Shown one piece after another: positions 1-7,921 of a stretch of DNA of 64,000 nucleotides (positions are counted from its first letter, which is position 1; each line of letters begins with the position of its first letter). The DNA lies in the NCBI GenBank assembly GCA_965220345.1, contig OZ244822.1:248001-312000 (forward strand). Reading direction: 5' to 3'. Under the pieces are notes generated by a model, which made no database searches, was not told the DNA's origin, and was given only the letters and a program-made list of their open reading frames with translations. This stretch comes from Aldehydirespirator sp965220345 (GTDB lineage Bacteria; Actinomycetota; Acidimicrobiia; Acidimicrobiales; Aldehydirespiratoraceae). Both the position numbers and the translations under genes were made by a program.

Positions 1-80
1 TCACAGCCTTAGCCAGTCCATGACAGTCCAATCGCATCGGATCACAGCCGCGTTGAGTGCAGCCGCTGGAGAGGTTCCTA

Positions 81-160
81 CAGTATCAACTCAGTATCAC
101 TCGCTATCAACTCAGTATCGCTCAATATCAGCGCTGCATCAACGCAATATCAGCGAAGCA
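81..160. repeat. Short degenerate tandem repeats upstream of the Ldh_2-type gene
   Basis: Units built on 'tatcaactcagtatc' and 'aatatcagcg' recur with a period near 20 bp just upstream of the first gene. The reading frame of that gene stays open through the repeats, but the encoded residues (STQYHSLSTQYRSIS) do not look like family sequence, so I treat this as intergenic. Confidence 0.55.
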
Positions 161-208
161 ACAGCGCAGTTCGCAGCAGTTCAACGCAGTTCGCATGAGA
201 GGGCCAGC

Positions 209-1459
209 ATGAGCAGCAACGATCCGTCAAAACAACAAGACACGCGGCACGAGGATCCCGACTTCTTGGAGCACTGTTATCGACGAGTGCTAATAGAGCT
301 TGGGTTCTCTGTCGAACATGCTGCTGTGGTAGCGAACTGCGTATCTGACGGCGACCGTAACGGCAAGACAACCCAGGGAATGGGCGTGTTCGAGATTCCC
401 GTTCTGCTAGCCCGAACCGGCACTCTGGATGTAACCGCCGTGCCCGAGATAGTCGACTCGGGACCGACCTGGCTGGTGATCGACGGACACCGCTCCTCAG
501 GTCAATGGGCACTCACAATGGCTGTTGAGGCGGCCATCGCCAAAGCTTCCGAGCACGCCATCGCCATAGCTTTCGTGCGCGACTTCAACGATGCTGGCGC
601 TTTCGGCAGCTACGTGCGGATGGCGGCACGCCAAAACATGCTGGCGATAGCCACCAACAACAGCCTGCCGCTCGTATCACCATGGGGCGCGATGGAAAAC
701 ATACTGTCGGGGGCACCCTTCGCAGCGGCCTCCCCTGGTGGCGAGCATCCTCCCATCGTGTGCGACATTCAAGCCGTTGAGGTTCACGACGGTGACCTCA
801 GCGAAGCCTATTTCTCAGGAGAACGCCTGTCGGGCCCTTACTTGGTGGATCCGGACACGGGGGAACTAACCGATGACCCGGCACCATATTTTACCCGTAT
901 GGAGGACTACGGACGGATCTCGGACTGCAAGGCACCGTCAGTGTTCGGCTCGCCCCGCATCTATGCACTCAACCTGTTCACAGAGATGCTCGCTGCAATC
1001 ATCAACCCAGGGGCGCGCCTGAGCCCTGAGACACCTGGACCTCCGTCGTATTGGCTGCAACCCCGCAGCGAAGCACTCACAGGGGGTGCCTGCGTGATCG
1101 TGATTGATCCATCTCATTGGATGCCAACTACAGAAGCCGGGCAGAAATCTGACCGGCTGATTGAAGCAATCAAAGGCGCGAAACGGCTTCCCGGCGTGGA
1201 AGAAATATTTTTGCCAGGCGAGCGGGGATGGCGAGCCATGGCTTCGTCTAATCCGGTCACAGTCCTGCCCGCGCATTGGGAATCTTTCGTGCGGATCGTT
1301 GAAAGCGTCGGCTTGGAGATTGACAGCCTGCGAGCAGAGTTTGCCGCCGAAGCTCGTCAGTTAGACGCTCGACACACTGAAGCTCATCACGCTGAGGCTC
1401 AACCTGAGGAACGCACAGCGCCTTACCATGCAGCGCCATACCATAAGGCTCGCACATGA
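209..1459 (+). CDS. Ldh_2-family NAD(P)-dependent 2-hydroxyacid dehydrogenase
   Basis: This is a 416-residue member of the malate/L-lactate/ureidoglycolate/sulfolactate dehydrogenase family (Ldh_2), soluble enzymes that oxidise a 2-hydroxyacid with NAD(P). Family features visible are the N-terminal helical region (FLEHCYRRVLIELGFS), the 'DGDRNGKTTQGMGVFEIP' stretch, the central 'FVRDFNDAGAFGSYVRMAA' segment and 'LAIATNNSLPLVSPWGA'. The C-terminal 'GVEEIFLPGERG' is also typical. I chose the ATG at 209 because a GAGAGG ribosome site lies 6 nt upstream; the frame is open back to 20 but that stretch is repeat-derived. The histidine of the usual catalytic 'R..NS.H.G' motif reads N-D-A-G here, so substrate or activity may differ. 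It overlaps the next dehydrogenase by 4 nt, suggesting a two-gene operon. Substrate unknown. Confidence 0.8.
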   Translation: MSSNDPSKQQDTRHEDPDFLEHCYRRVLIELGFSVEHAAVVANCVSDGDRNGKTTQGMGVFEIPVLLARTGTLDVTAVPEIVDSGPTWLVIDGHRSSGQWALTMAVEAAIAKASEHAIAIAFVRDFNDAGAFGSYVRMAARQNMLAIATNNSLPLVSPWGAMENILSGAPFAAASPGGEHPPIVCDIQAVEVHDGDLSEAYFSGERLSGPYLVDPDTGELTDDPAPYFTRMEDYGRISDCKAPSVFGSPRIYALNLFTEMLAAIINPGARLSPETPGPPSYWLQPRSEALTGGACVIVIDPSHWMPTTEAGQKSDRLIEAIKGAKRLPGVEEIFLPGERGWRAMASSNPVTVLPAHWESFVRIVESVGLEIDSLRAEFAAEARQLDARHTEAHHAEAQPEERTAPYHAAPYHKART

Positions 1460-2529
1460 GAGCCGCTATTTATGATGCGCCGGGTAGGCCGCTTCGGATC
1501 GCTGAGCTGCCCGACCCACGGCCAGGCCCCGGCCAAGCTGTGATCTCCGTGACGGCTTGCGGGATCTGCGGTTCTGATCTTCACGCCACCACAGCCGAAG
1601 GTGACTTAGCTCGACGGGGCGCGGTTCTGGGTCATGAAGTAACCGGCGAAATCGTCGAGATCGGCCCCGAGCCTGTCGGGGATTGGAAAGTCGGCGACCG
1701 GGTTTACGTAATGCCGATCGGTTCATGTGGCCGCTGCCCGTATTGTCAACTTGACCGCCCCGAGGAATGCCCTGATCAGCTCACCTTCGGGGCATTAGGG
1801 CCAAACGAGCCCGACGGTGCTTATGCCGAATACTTGACTGTTTCGCTAACGGATCTGCTGGCCGTTCCTGACCGGATGAGCATGGATGTGGCCGCGCTGT
1901 GTGAGCCACTGGCCACAGGGTTGATGTGCGTTCGCTTGTCTTCACTTGAGATCGGACATCGTGTGCTAATCATGGGTGCTGGCCCTATTGGATTAGCTGC
2001 TGCTATCTGGGCGCGGTTCTTCGGTGCCCGACGGGTTGTGGTGTCAGAACGGGTTAAGCACCGCCGAGATCTGGCGCTGCAACTCGGAGCCACCGACACG
2101 ATCTCGCCTAACCCAGATACTGCCTCAGATAGTGACTTAGAAACTGACCTAGAGAATGCAAACCTCTCGGAGCGCTTCAAGGCGTTGACGGGAGGTGAAC
2201 CCGATGCGGTTATAGAAGCGGTCGGACGACCAGGCATGCTCAACGCGGCCATCGCCGCAGTGCGAACCCAGGGCACTGTGGTCACCGGCGGCGTATGCAT
2301 GACACCAGACTCTTTCGATCATCTGCTGGCCTATGCAAAGGAACCGACAATCCGCGCAGCTCGCGTCTACACCAAAGCCGAGAACCAGTTCATCCTGGAA
2401 ATGATCGCAGCCGGTCGCATTGATCCCGCTCCAATGATCTCACACCGCGTCACTCTGGACGATCTGCCTGCAACTTTCGAGGCTCTGCGCAGACCCACAG
2501 ACCAGTGCAAAGTTATGGTGCTGCCCTAG
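1456..2529 (+). CDS. Zinc-dependent medium-chain alcohol dehydrogenase (threonine/sorbitol dehydrogenase-like)
   Basis: A 357-residue MDR-family dehydrogenase. The catalytic zinc site is visible as 'CGICGSDLH' near residue 35 and 'GHEVTGEIVEIG' near residue 60. The structural zinc loop is 'CGRCPYCQLDRPEEC' around residues 90-105. The NAD-binding Rossmann glycine motif is 'GAGPIGLAAA' near 175. MDR enzymes of this group oxidise polyols, threonine or sugar alcohols with NAD(P). The ATG overlaps the stop of the upstream Ldh_2 gene (ATGA), so the two are probably translated together and may act in one catabolic route (inference). A GC stem-loop follows the stop directly. Confidence 0.88.
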   Translation: MRAAIYDAPGRPLRIAELPDPRPGPGQAVISVTACGICGSDLHATTAEGDLARRGAVLGHEVTGEIVEIGPEPVGDWKVGDRVYVMPIGSCGRCPYCQLDRPEECPDQLTFGALGPNEPDGAYAEYLTVSLTDLLAVPDRMSMDVAALCEPLATGLMCVRLSSLEIGHRVLIMGAGPIGLAAAIWARFFGARRVVVSERVKHRRDLALQLGATDTISPNPDTASDSDLETDLENANLSERFKALTGGEPDAVIEAVGRPGMLNAAIAAVRTQGTVVTGGVCMTPDSFDHLLAYAKEPTIRAARVYTKAENQFILEMIAAGRIDPAPMISHRVTLDDLPATFEALRRPTDQCKVMVLP

Positions 2530-2530
2530 A

Positions 2531-2546
2531 GCAGGCTTCGGCCTGC
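2531..2546 (+). terminator. GC stem-loop right after the dehydrogenase stop codon
   Basis: GCAGGC, loop TTCG, GCCTGC gives a perfect 6-bp stem closed by a stable UUCG tetraloop 1 nt after the stop codon. There is no T-run behind it, so it is at best a weak or Rho-assisted terminator, or an mRNA 3' stabiliser. Confidence 0.4.
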
Positions 2547-2598
2547 CAGCTCCGCGGACTGCTGGTCCCACACTCAGGCATGGCACGGCGGTACCGAT

Positions 2599-2976
2599 CT
2601 ACCAGCGATGCACTTGCGGAGCATTGTCTCCGAAGCAGGACGCGAGCAGCAGGAAATCGGCGATGTCGGCGGTGACGATGCTGTCTTGGAGGCGCATAGC
2701 GAGCGCCAGAATATGTGCGTCAACAACGTCTGAAGAGCCGGACCGCAAGAGCAGCCCGCCCACCATCCGAGCATCGACGAGAGTGAACTCGTGAACCTCA
2801 AGTGTGTCGAGGAACCGGGACAGTCGAGCCTGGCGTTTTCCATCGCGCCACACCTGCGCCACTACAGGTGCCGAAGTAGACAACAATTCTCCTTCCTCGA
2901 ACGCCGCAGCGAGGAAGGATTGTGCTGCTCTCTCGCCTCGGTCGACCGCTACCAATACCCCGGCATCAAGGATCAC
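2599..2976 (-). CDS. vapC: VapC-like PIN-domain ribonuclease toxin
   Basis: A 125-residue PIN-domain protein, predicted Mg-dependent ribonuclease toxin of a type II module. Acidic active-site residues appear in the expected order: Asp near the N-terminus (VILDAGVLVAVDRG), 'VVDAHILALAM' around residue 90 and 'TADIADF' after it. I take the GTG at 2976 as start because it overlaps the antitoxin stop (GTGA, 4 nt), the usual vapBC arrangement. The frame is open to 3045, but that would run deep into the antitoxin gene. The module stands alone between two dehydrogenase genes. Confidence 0.8.
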   Translation of the reverse strand: MILDAGVLVAVDRGERAAQSFLAAAFEEGELLSTSAPVVAQVWRDGKRQARLSRFLDTLEVHEFTLVDARMVGGLLLRSGSSDVVDAHILALAMRLQDSIVTADIADFLLLASCFGDNAPQVHRW

Positions 2977-3209
2977 GAAGCGAAGTAACGAATACGCATA
3001 GCCGCCACAGCTTCGGGATCGGGCGGGCCTGCCTCTGCAGACCATGCGTCCAAGAACTCTCGTAGAGCTTCTCGTTGACTGCTCTCTCGTGCCAGAAGCA
3101 GCAGGCCGCGGCGTATAGCAGCCGTCTTGCTACCGTAGTCATCCGCAAGCTCAGCTAGCAGCTCGCGCTCTTGGTCATTGAGGCGGACCGTGGTTGTCGT
3201 GGTGCTCAC
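2973..3209 (-). CDS. vapB: Ribbon-helix-helix type antitoxin paired with the PIN toxin
   Basis: A 78-residue small protein with an N-terminal 'STTTTTVRLNDQERELLAELADDYGS' segment typical of RHH/CopG-like DNA-binding antitoxins (beta strand then helix), followed by 'KTAAIRRGLLLLARE' and an acidic C-terminal half that would wrap the toxin. Two in-frame GTG starts exist, at 3227 and 3209. I prefer 3209 because the earlier one lies inside a perfect palindrome that looks like the operator. Expected role: neutralises the PIN toxin and represses its own operon with the toxin as corepressor (family knowledge). Confidence 0.7.
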   Translation of the reverse strand: MSTTTTTVRLNDQERELLAELADDYGSKTAAIRRGLLLLARESSQREALREFLDAWSAEAGPPDPEAVAAMRIRYFAS

Positions 3210-3220
3210 AGCCAACAATG

Positions 3221-3238
3221 GTAGCACATACGTGCTAC
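3221..3238. promoter_or_regulatory. Perfect inverted repeat, probable operator of the vapBC-like pair
   Basis: GTAGCAC - ATAC - GTGCTAC, a perfect 7-bp arm palindrome with a 4-bp centre, 12-29 nt upstream of the chosen antitoxin start. Position, length and symmetry fit an antitoxin dimer operator. Confidence 0.6.
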
Positions 3239-3313
3239 AAACGCCTTTATGGCATCCGTGTTGCCTAGATGTCGGTTCATGCAGTCACCCCATGCATGAT
3301 CCTCAAGCCGCTC

Positions 3314-4447
3314 TCACTGTTGAGGGAGCAGATAAATCTTGCCGCATTGCTTGGTTAGAACTGTCTCGAAAGCATCGGCTGCTCGGCTCATCGGGTAAGT
3401 GTGGGTAACAATGATGTTGATCCATTCCTGCACTTGCGGATCGCACAGCATCTTCAGCAGTCCGTCACGGTCACGGAAACGCACATCATGGCCGCCGGTC
3501 CAGTTGATGTGGCGATCCACTAGATCAGTAAGAATATTGAACGCATAATTCTCAGCCGGATCACCGTGACCCAGAGAGTAGAGCGTGCCATAACGACGCA
3601 GCCCGGTCATGCATCGATCCAGGTAGTAAGGCACACCCGCACACTCGAAAGCCACATCAGCACCTAAACGATCGCCGGTCATCCGCTGAAGCTGATCCAG
3701 CCAGTCCGGGTCGTCAGGGTTGATGATGGCTGCGACTCCCAGACGGCGGCATAGCTCCATCCGGTATGACTGACGTCCCAGAACCACGACTGTGGCACCT
3801 CGGTAAAGAGAGTTCACTACTGCGCCCAAGCCGATGAAGCCAACCCCGCCCACGATCACGACATCACCTGAGTCCACTCCAGCCTCCTCAGCGGCGGTGT
3901 AGGTGCATCCCAGCAGGCAGTTAGCCGCCGCAGCATGATGAAACGACAACTCATCAGGCATTTTTTGGATCATGTGCTCTGGGGCTAGCCGATAACGCAC
4001 CATGCCGAAGCCTCCAGAAGCGCTGCCGTTGACCTTCTCAATGCCGAGCAGGCCAGCCTCAACGTCCTGGGGTGCCATCCCTTCGTCGTGAGATTCATAA
4101 GGAATGCCGAGGCAGTGGGTGGGCGACAGGCCGCTGCTGCATACGAAACATTTCTGGCAGCTGTTGCCCTGATAGATGATCACCCGATCACCAACAGAGA
4201 AACTCGACCCTGATGCGACATCGGTGATAATGCCGACCCCTTCGTGACCGAGATGCTCAGGACTGTCATGCCACTCAAATTGGTGATCTCGGTAGATGCG
4301 ACCCTCGTTACAGATGGGTGCCACCTCCACTTTGATTACCACAAACCCTGGCCCAGCCACTGGATACGGTTTTTGGGCCAGAGCCGCATTGTGGGGCTCT
4401 GGGATAGTCAGCACCGTATTGCTTTTGGTGTTGGTGTGGTAGTTCAC
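3314..4447 (-). CDS. Zinc-binding medium-chain dehydrogenase
   Basis: A 377-residue MDR-superfamily enzyme with a GTG start. The N-terminal GroES-like domain carries 'APICNEGRIYRDHQFEW' near residue 50, 'HLGHEGVGIITDV' (catalytic His-Glu) near 70, and the structural zinc cysteines 'CQKCFVCSSGLSPTHC' near 100-115. The cofactor site is 'VIVGGVGFIGLGAVV' near 195. The catalytic Cys is followed by N-E-G rather than the G-S-D of the classical alcohol dehydrogenases, so this is a divergent subgroup. Substrate cannot be inferred. It stands alone, with about 110 bp to the hipA end upstream. Confidence 0.8.
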   Translation of the reverse strand: MNYHTNTKSNTVLTIPEPHNAALAQKPYPVAGPGFVVIKVEVAPICNEGRIYRDHQFEWHDSPEHLGHEGVGIITDVASGSSFSVGDRVIIYQGNSCQKCFVCSSGLSPTHCLGIPYESHDEGMAPQDVEAGLLGIEKVNGSASGGFGMVRYRLAPEHMIQKMPDELSFHHAAAANCLLGCTYTAAEEAGVDSGDVVIVGGVGFIGLGAVVNSLYRGATVVVLGRQSYRMELCRRLGVAAIINPDDPDWLDQLQRMTGDRLGADVAFECAGVPYYLDRCMTGLRRYGTLYSLGHGDPAENYAFNILTDLVDRHINWTGGHDVRFRDRDGLLKMLCDPQVQEWINIIVTHTYPMSRAADAFETVLTKQCGKIYLLPQQ

Positions 4448-4557
4448 GGCATCAATCTCATCTTGGGCTCGTAAACCTAGGACTACTTAGTCTCACTCAG
4501 GGTCTCACTCTGGACCTCGACTACTGGAGCATAAGTTTTGGACAATAATCACTGTTA

Positions 4558-5841
4558 TTACAATGGCGGATGTTTAACGTTGCTATAGAGAACAGAGCGG
4601 TAACCCTCGAGGGCATAGGGGTTGAGGAACTGGAGACCCCAGAAGTAGTGCCTGTCGGTTTGGCTTGCGCTAGCAAGATCGCAGGCCTCGTCCCAGTGGT
4701 CATAGATCGCAGCAATCTGAAGGTCGGCTATCTCTCGAGCTTGCTGAGTCGTTAAGTGATAGTGACCGGCATGCATGATGCAACGCGACAACTGGCTGAG
4801 GCGATCACCGTCGGGGCCGAAAGCCATCGCCTGTGCAGCCTCGCCACCAGTGCGTGCTTGCGGACAGATGTCATAGGCGGGGGTAAGCACCAGGTTGTCA
4901 CCATCCCAGAACGCTGAGTGGTTCCGGGCATGATCGTCAGTGTTGCCCACCAATACGTTGAACACGATCCGCGCGAACAGTTCCCGAAGCGTTTCGTCGG
5001 CAGTTGTGAACCTTGAGCGGATCTCGTGAGCCAAATCCACGTAAGTGGCATAACGCCCAGCGATGCCATGAGCATCGTGTCGCTCAAGAATTGTCAGAGC
5101 CGATACCATCATCCGCCGAGTACCGAGATCGCTTCGATCGAACCGCTGCACCAGTAACACATCTTTGCCTAGGGCGCTAGCCATTTCCACTGTTGCCGAG
5201 TTAATCCCGGCAAGTTGAGCCAAATACATAGCAATAAACTCAGCCTTCACCACAGCATAAGGATCAGTAGAGGACGAGAACTTGGCGATCATGCGCCGAG
5301 AGCCGTCAGTCAAAAGCGCCTTGGGCCTGGCACCACCAACCGAGGTTCCGTGAAGCAACGCCCGATCCAACGCAGGCGTAAGAGGTTCACCGCTAACAAC
5401 ACGGTCAGCAGCCTCGGCCAGTTCGGTCAGTGTTGCTGAATCGGCTTCACGCGGCCGATAATCACCAGACGAAGATTGGAAGTCAAGCGCGCCGATGCGA
5501 TCAGACCCAGACTGGAGTAAATATGCGAGCAGCGGAAGCTCAGATCTGACACCACAGCGGCGATCAATGACTCGTCTTCCCCAGGCATCGGGAGCGGCAT
5601 CGGCGACACAACCGGCTATCTCACCCGAGCGCGGCTGAAGTTCTCCCGATCTCAGAGGCAGTTCCGGCAAAAAGAGAGCCACAGCGTCTGTTCTTTGCAG
5701 ATAGCTGCGTGCATAGGTGAAGGTCACTACCTTGCCACTGTCATTAAGCCTGCCCGCAACAACCGGCTGGACTGCGCCCTCTAGCCAGACCCATACGAAG
5801 GCATGATCCGGGCGAAGATCAAGCGGATCAGAAGTCATCAT
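4558..5841 (-). CDS. hipA: HipA-family serine/threonine kinase toxin
   Basis: A 427-residue HipA-like kinase. The N-terminal couple_hipA-like subdomain (VWVWLEGAVQPVVAGRLND, VVTFTYARSYLQR) is followed by 'GGARPKALL', 'MIAKFSSSTD' with the ATP-contacting Lys, the catalytic loop 'NVLVGNTDDHARNHS' near residue 290 and the Mg-binding 'LTPAYDICPQ' shortly after. In E. coli HipA phosphorylates glutamyl-tRNA synthetase and induces dormancy; the target here is unknown. The start ATG lies inside the end of the XRE antitoxin gene (14-nt overlap), so the pair is one operon. All key kinase residues look intact. Confidence 0.9.
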   Translation of the reverse strand: MMTSDPLDLRPDHAFVWVWLEGAVQPVVAGRLNDSGKVVTFTYARSYLQRTDAVALFLPELPLRSGELQPRSGEIAGCVADAAPDAWGRRVIDRRCGVRSELPLLAYLLQSGSDRIGALDFQSSSGDYRPREADSATLTELAEAADRVVSGEPLTPALDRALLHGTSVGGARPKALLTDGSRRMIAKFSSSTDPYAVVKAEFIAMYLAQLAGINSATVEMASALGKDVLLVQRFDRSDLGTRRMMVSALTILERHDAHGIAGRYATYVDLAHEIRSRFTTADETLRELFARIVFNVLVGNTDDHARNHSAFWDGDNLVLTPAYDICPQARTGGEAAQAMAFGPDGDRLSQLSRCIMHAGHYHLTTQQAREIADLQIAAIYDHWDEACDLASASQTDRHYFWGLQFLNPYALEGYRSVLYSNVKHPPL

Positions 5842-6154
5842 CTACCTTGCGGGAGCGCACCGCTTCGGGTAGCACAGCTAAACGGGCTTGCACCACCTCA
5901 CGCTCAACCGACCGTCGAAACGGATCAGGATCAAACAACGCAATCCCCAGCAACGATGCCGCCTCAAAAGCGGTGCCAAGTGCAACACTCGGATCACCAC
6001 GCTCCACCTTGCGAATCGTCACCACCGACACACCAACCCTCTCCGCCAACTCAGCAAGTGTCCACCTGCGCTCGCGCCGCGCCATCGCCACCCGACTGCC
6101 AAGCAGCGCAGCAGCCTCAACCGTCTCCGGCCGAAGAGGCATGAATGAACCCAT
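5828..6154 (-). CDS. hipB: HipB-like XRE antitoxin/repressor
   Basis: A 108-residue protein with an XRE helix-turn-helix at about residues 17-70 ('VAMARRERRWTLAELAERVG', then 'VSVVTIRKVERGDPSV'), followed by 'AFEAASLLGI'. It is the first gene of the hipBA operon and should repress it and neutralise HipA. There is no Shine-Dalgarno motif; a TAAAGT box ends 6 nt before the ATG, consistent with a leaderless transcript. Confidence 0.88.
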   Translation of the reverse strand: MGSFMPLRPETVEAAALLGSRVAMARRERRWTLAELAERVGVSVVTIRKVERGDPSVALGTAFEAASLLGIALFDPDPFRRSVEREVVQARLAVLPEAVRSRKVDDDF

Positions 6155-6180
6155 ATCGAAACTTTACTATCTCTAAAGAT
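6155..6180 (-). promoter_or_regulatory. Leaderless promoter and near-palindrome upstream of hipB
   Basis: On the minus strand a -10-like TAAAGT (6161-6166) ends 6 nt before the hipB ATG. Just upstream lies ATCTTTAGAGAT (6169-6180), palindromic at 10 of 12 positions, well placed to be the HipB operator. The rest of 6181-6353 is AT-rich with two copies of 'aatgtaggaattt' but no gene. Confidence 0.45.
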
Positions 6181-6353
6181 GCTTTACAAATATTATAAGT
6201 TCAATATAGTTGAGAATATGTGCAGATCAGAACCTTGAGCCTGCGATGCTAATGTAGGAATTTCTGTGCTAGTAATGTAGGAATTTACCTACGTGTATTA
6301 CCCCTGCGCTACAACCTTCATAGCCGACTAATCAACCTAGGGCTCTGGCTGGG

Positions 6354-7079
6354 TCAGTCCTGCAGCGACCCTACGCCGAGGTAGCTAGCATCTAGCAAGG
6401 CGCGGTCAGCCAGCAGCTCAGACGTGTCTCCTTGCATCACCAGGTCACCGTGGTTGAGCACATAGCCACGATCCGAAACCTCTAATGCTAAGTCCACATG
6501 CTGCTCCACCAGCAGCACACCCGCGCCGGTATCTTCCGCGATGCGTCGCACTACCGGCATCAGTTCCTCGTAGATCACTGGAGCGAGCCCCAGGCTCATC
6601 TCGTCGACCATCAGCAGCTTGGGTTCAGCCACTATGGCCCGTGCCAGAGCCAGCATCTGCTGTTCGCCGCCACTGAGCAGTCCAGCACGACGGCACGTCA
6701 ACGGACCCAGAGCCGGGAAGAAGTCCATAGCCCGGTCGATATCAACACGCCCACGGGTCTTGGCGAGAAGTAGGTTCTCGCGAACCGTCAACTGGAACAA
6801 CAATCCCCGGTTCTCGGGCACATGGCTCACACCCCAGCGAGCCACTCGGTGAGCCTGGCGCAGTCGAGGCACCGGCCGGTCCATGATCGTAATTGAGCCC
6901 GACAGGATCTGGCCCATACCCGAGATCGTCATTAGCGTGGTGGTCTTGCCAGCACCGTTCGGCCCGAGCAGCGTCACTACCTCGCCTGCGTCAACATGCA
7001 GGCTTAGGTCACGAACGACGGCCACATCGTCATAGCCAGTGTGAAGACCTTCAACAGTCAACAGTCGTTCGCTGCTCAT
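6354..7079 (-). CDS. livF: Branched-chain amino acid-type ABC transporter ATP-binding protein LivF
   Basis: A 241-residue ABC ATPase of the HAAT family, LivF branch. Walker A is 'LLGPNGAGKTTTLMT' near residue 38, the signature is 'LLSGGEQQMLALARA' near 135, and Walker B is 'LLMVDEMSLGLAP' near 157, where the 'E.SLGLAP' form is characteristic of LivF. The switch His is in 'LLVEQHVDLA'. It is the last gene of livK-livHM-livG-livF and overlaps livG by 4 nt. It acts as a cytoplasmic heterodimer partner of LivG. Confidence 0.93.
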   Translation of the reverse strand: MSSERLLTVEGLHTGYDDVAVVRDLSLHVDAGEVVTLLGPNGAGKTTTLMTISGMGQILSGSITIMDRPVPRLRQAHRVARWGVSHVPENRGLLFQLTVRENLLLAKTRGRVDIDRAMDFFPALGPLTCRRAGLLSGGEQQMLALARAIVAEPKLLMVDEMSLGLAPVIYEELMPVVRRIAEDTGAGVLLVEQHVDLALEVSDRGYVLNHGDLVMQGDTSELLADRALLDASYLGVGSLQD

Positions 7080-7921
7080 AGTCGGCTGTGACCGAGATAG
7101 GCCGAGATCACGTCGGCGTTGTTGCTTATCTCCTCGGGTGTGCCCGAGGCGGTGAGCTGACCAAAAACCAGCATATGGATGAAGTCACACACATTGAGCA
7201 CCAGCCCCATGTCGTGATCTACCAGCAGCATGGTGTACCCCTGATCCACCAAGCGCCGCAGTTGCGCTCCGAACCATTCGGTCTCGGCTTTGTCGAGGCC
7301 CGCTGCGGGCTCGTCAAGCAGCAAAATCTTGGAAGATTCCGCTACTAGAGCACGTCCTACCCCCACCAGCTTGCGTTGGCCCTGGGACAACTCTCGAGGC
7401 TGGCGCTCAGCTATCTCACCCAGGTTGAGCAACTCCAGCACTTCCTCCACTCGTTCGCCGCGCTGACGGGGCCGCACATAGTCACGTAACGCTGCCCCCA
7501 AAGTCAATCGTCGGCTCGCCACATCAAGGTTGGAGCGCACAGTTATGTCGTCAAAAAGTTCCAGCGTCTGCCATGTGCGGGTGAGGCCATCATGGGAAAG
7601 TCGATGAGGTGAACGACCAAAAACATCCTCACCTTCAAGCAACACTGCGCCTTTCGAGTTGTTAGGCAAGAACCCGGTGACCGCGTCAATGAATGTGGTC
7701 TTGCCAGCGCCGTTAGGGCCGATAAGTCCAGTGAGTCGCCCCCGCCGACATTGCAGCGACACATCGTCAACAGCCACTAAGCCCCCGAAACGAACGCTGA
7801 GCCCAACCGTTGCGAGCACTGCTTCAGACTGCTCTGCTTCAGGCATCGCTAAGTGAGGCTGATCTGCTTCAGGCATCGCTAAGTAAGGCTGATCTGCTTC
7901 AGGTATCACTTTGTCAGGCAT
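7076..7921 (-). CDS. livG: Branched-chain amino acid-type ABC transporter ATP-binding protein LivG
   Basis: A 281-residue ABC ATPase of the LivG branch: Walker A 'LIGPNGAGKTTFIDAVTG' near residue 67, signature 'ELSQGQRKLVGVGRAL' near 175, Walker B 'LLLDEPAAGLD' near 200 and switch 'LLVDHDMGLVL'. The core family sequence starts near residue 33 (VLATVGLSVRFGG). The first about 30 residues are three versions of a ten-residue unit (PEADQPHLA-like) encoded by a 30-bp tandem repeat, so Met16 or Met26 are alternative starts. It overlaps livHM by 8 nt and livF by 4 nt. Confidence 0.92.
   Translation of the reverse strand: MPDKVIPEADQPYLAMPEADQPHLAMPEAEQSEAVLATVGLSVRFGGLVAVDDVSLQCRRGRLTGLIGPNGAGKTTFIDAVTGFLPNNSKGAVLLEGEDVFGRSPHRLSHDGLTRTWQTLELFDDITVRSNLDVASRRLTLGAALRDYVRPRQRGERVEEVLELLNLGEIAERQPRELSQGQRKLVGVGRALVAESSKILLLDEPAAGLDKAETEWFGAQLRRLVDQGYTMLLVDHDMGLVLNVCDFIHMLVFGQLTASGTPEEISNNADVISAYLGHSRL
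7831..7920 (-). repeat. Three 30-bp tandem repeats at the livG 5' end
   Basis: Units at 7831-7860, 7861-7890 and 7891-7920 share 'ctgcttcaggcatcgctaag' with few mismatches. Because 30 is a multiple of three, copy-number change adds or removes ten residues at the LivG N-terminus without a frameshift, and each unit offers an in-frame start codon or near-start. Confidence 0.85.

Noticed and set aside
81..160. Possible CRISPR-like array
   Set aside because: The repeats are short, imperfect and contiguous with no unique spacers and no cas genes.
8..208. In-frame extension of the first dehydrogenase back to position 20
   Set aside because: The added residues come from short repeats and are not family-like; the ATG at 209 has a good ribosome site.
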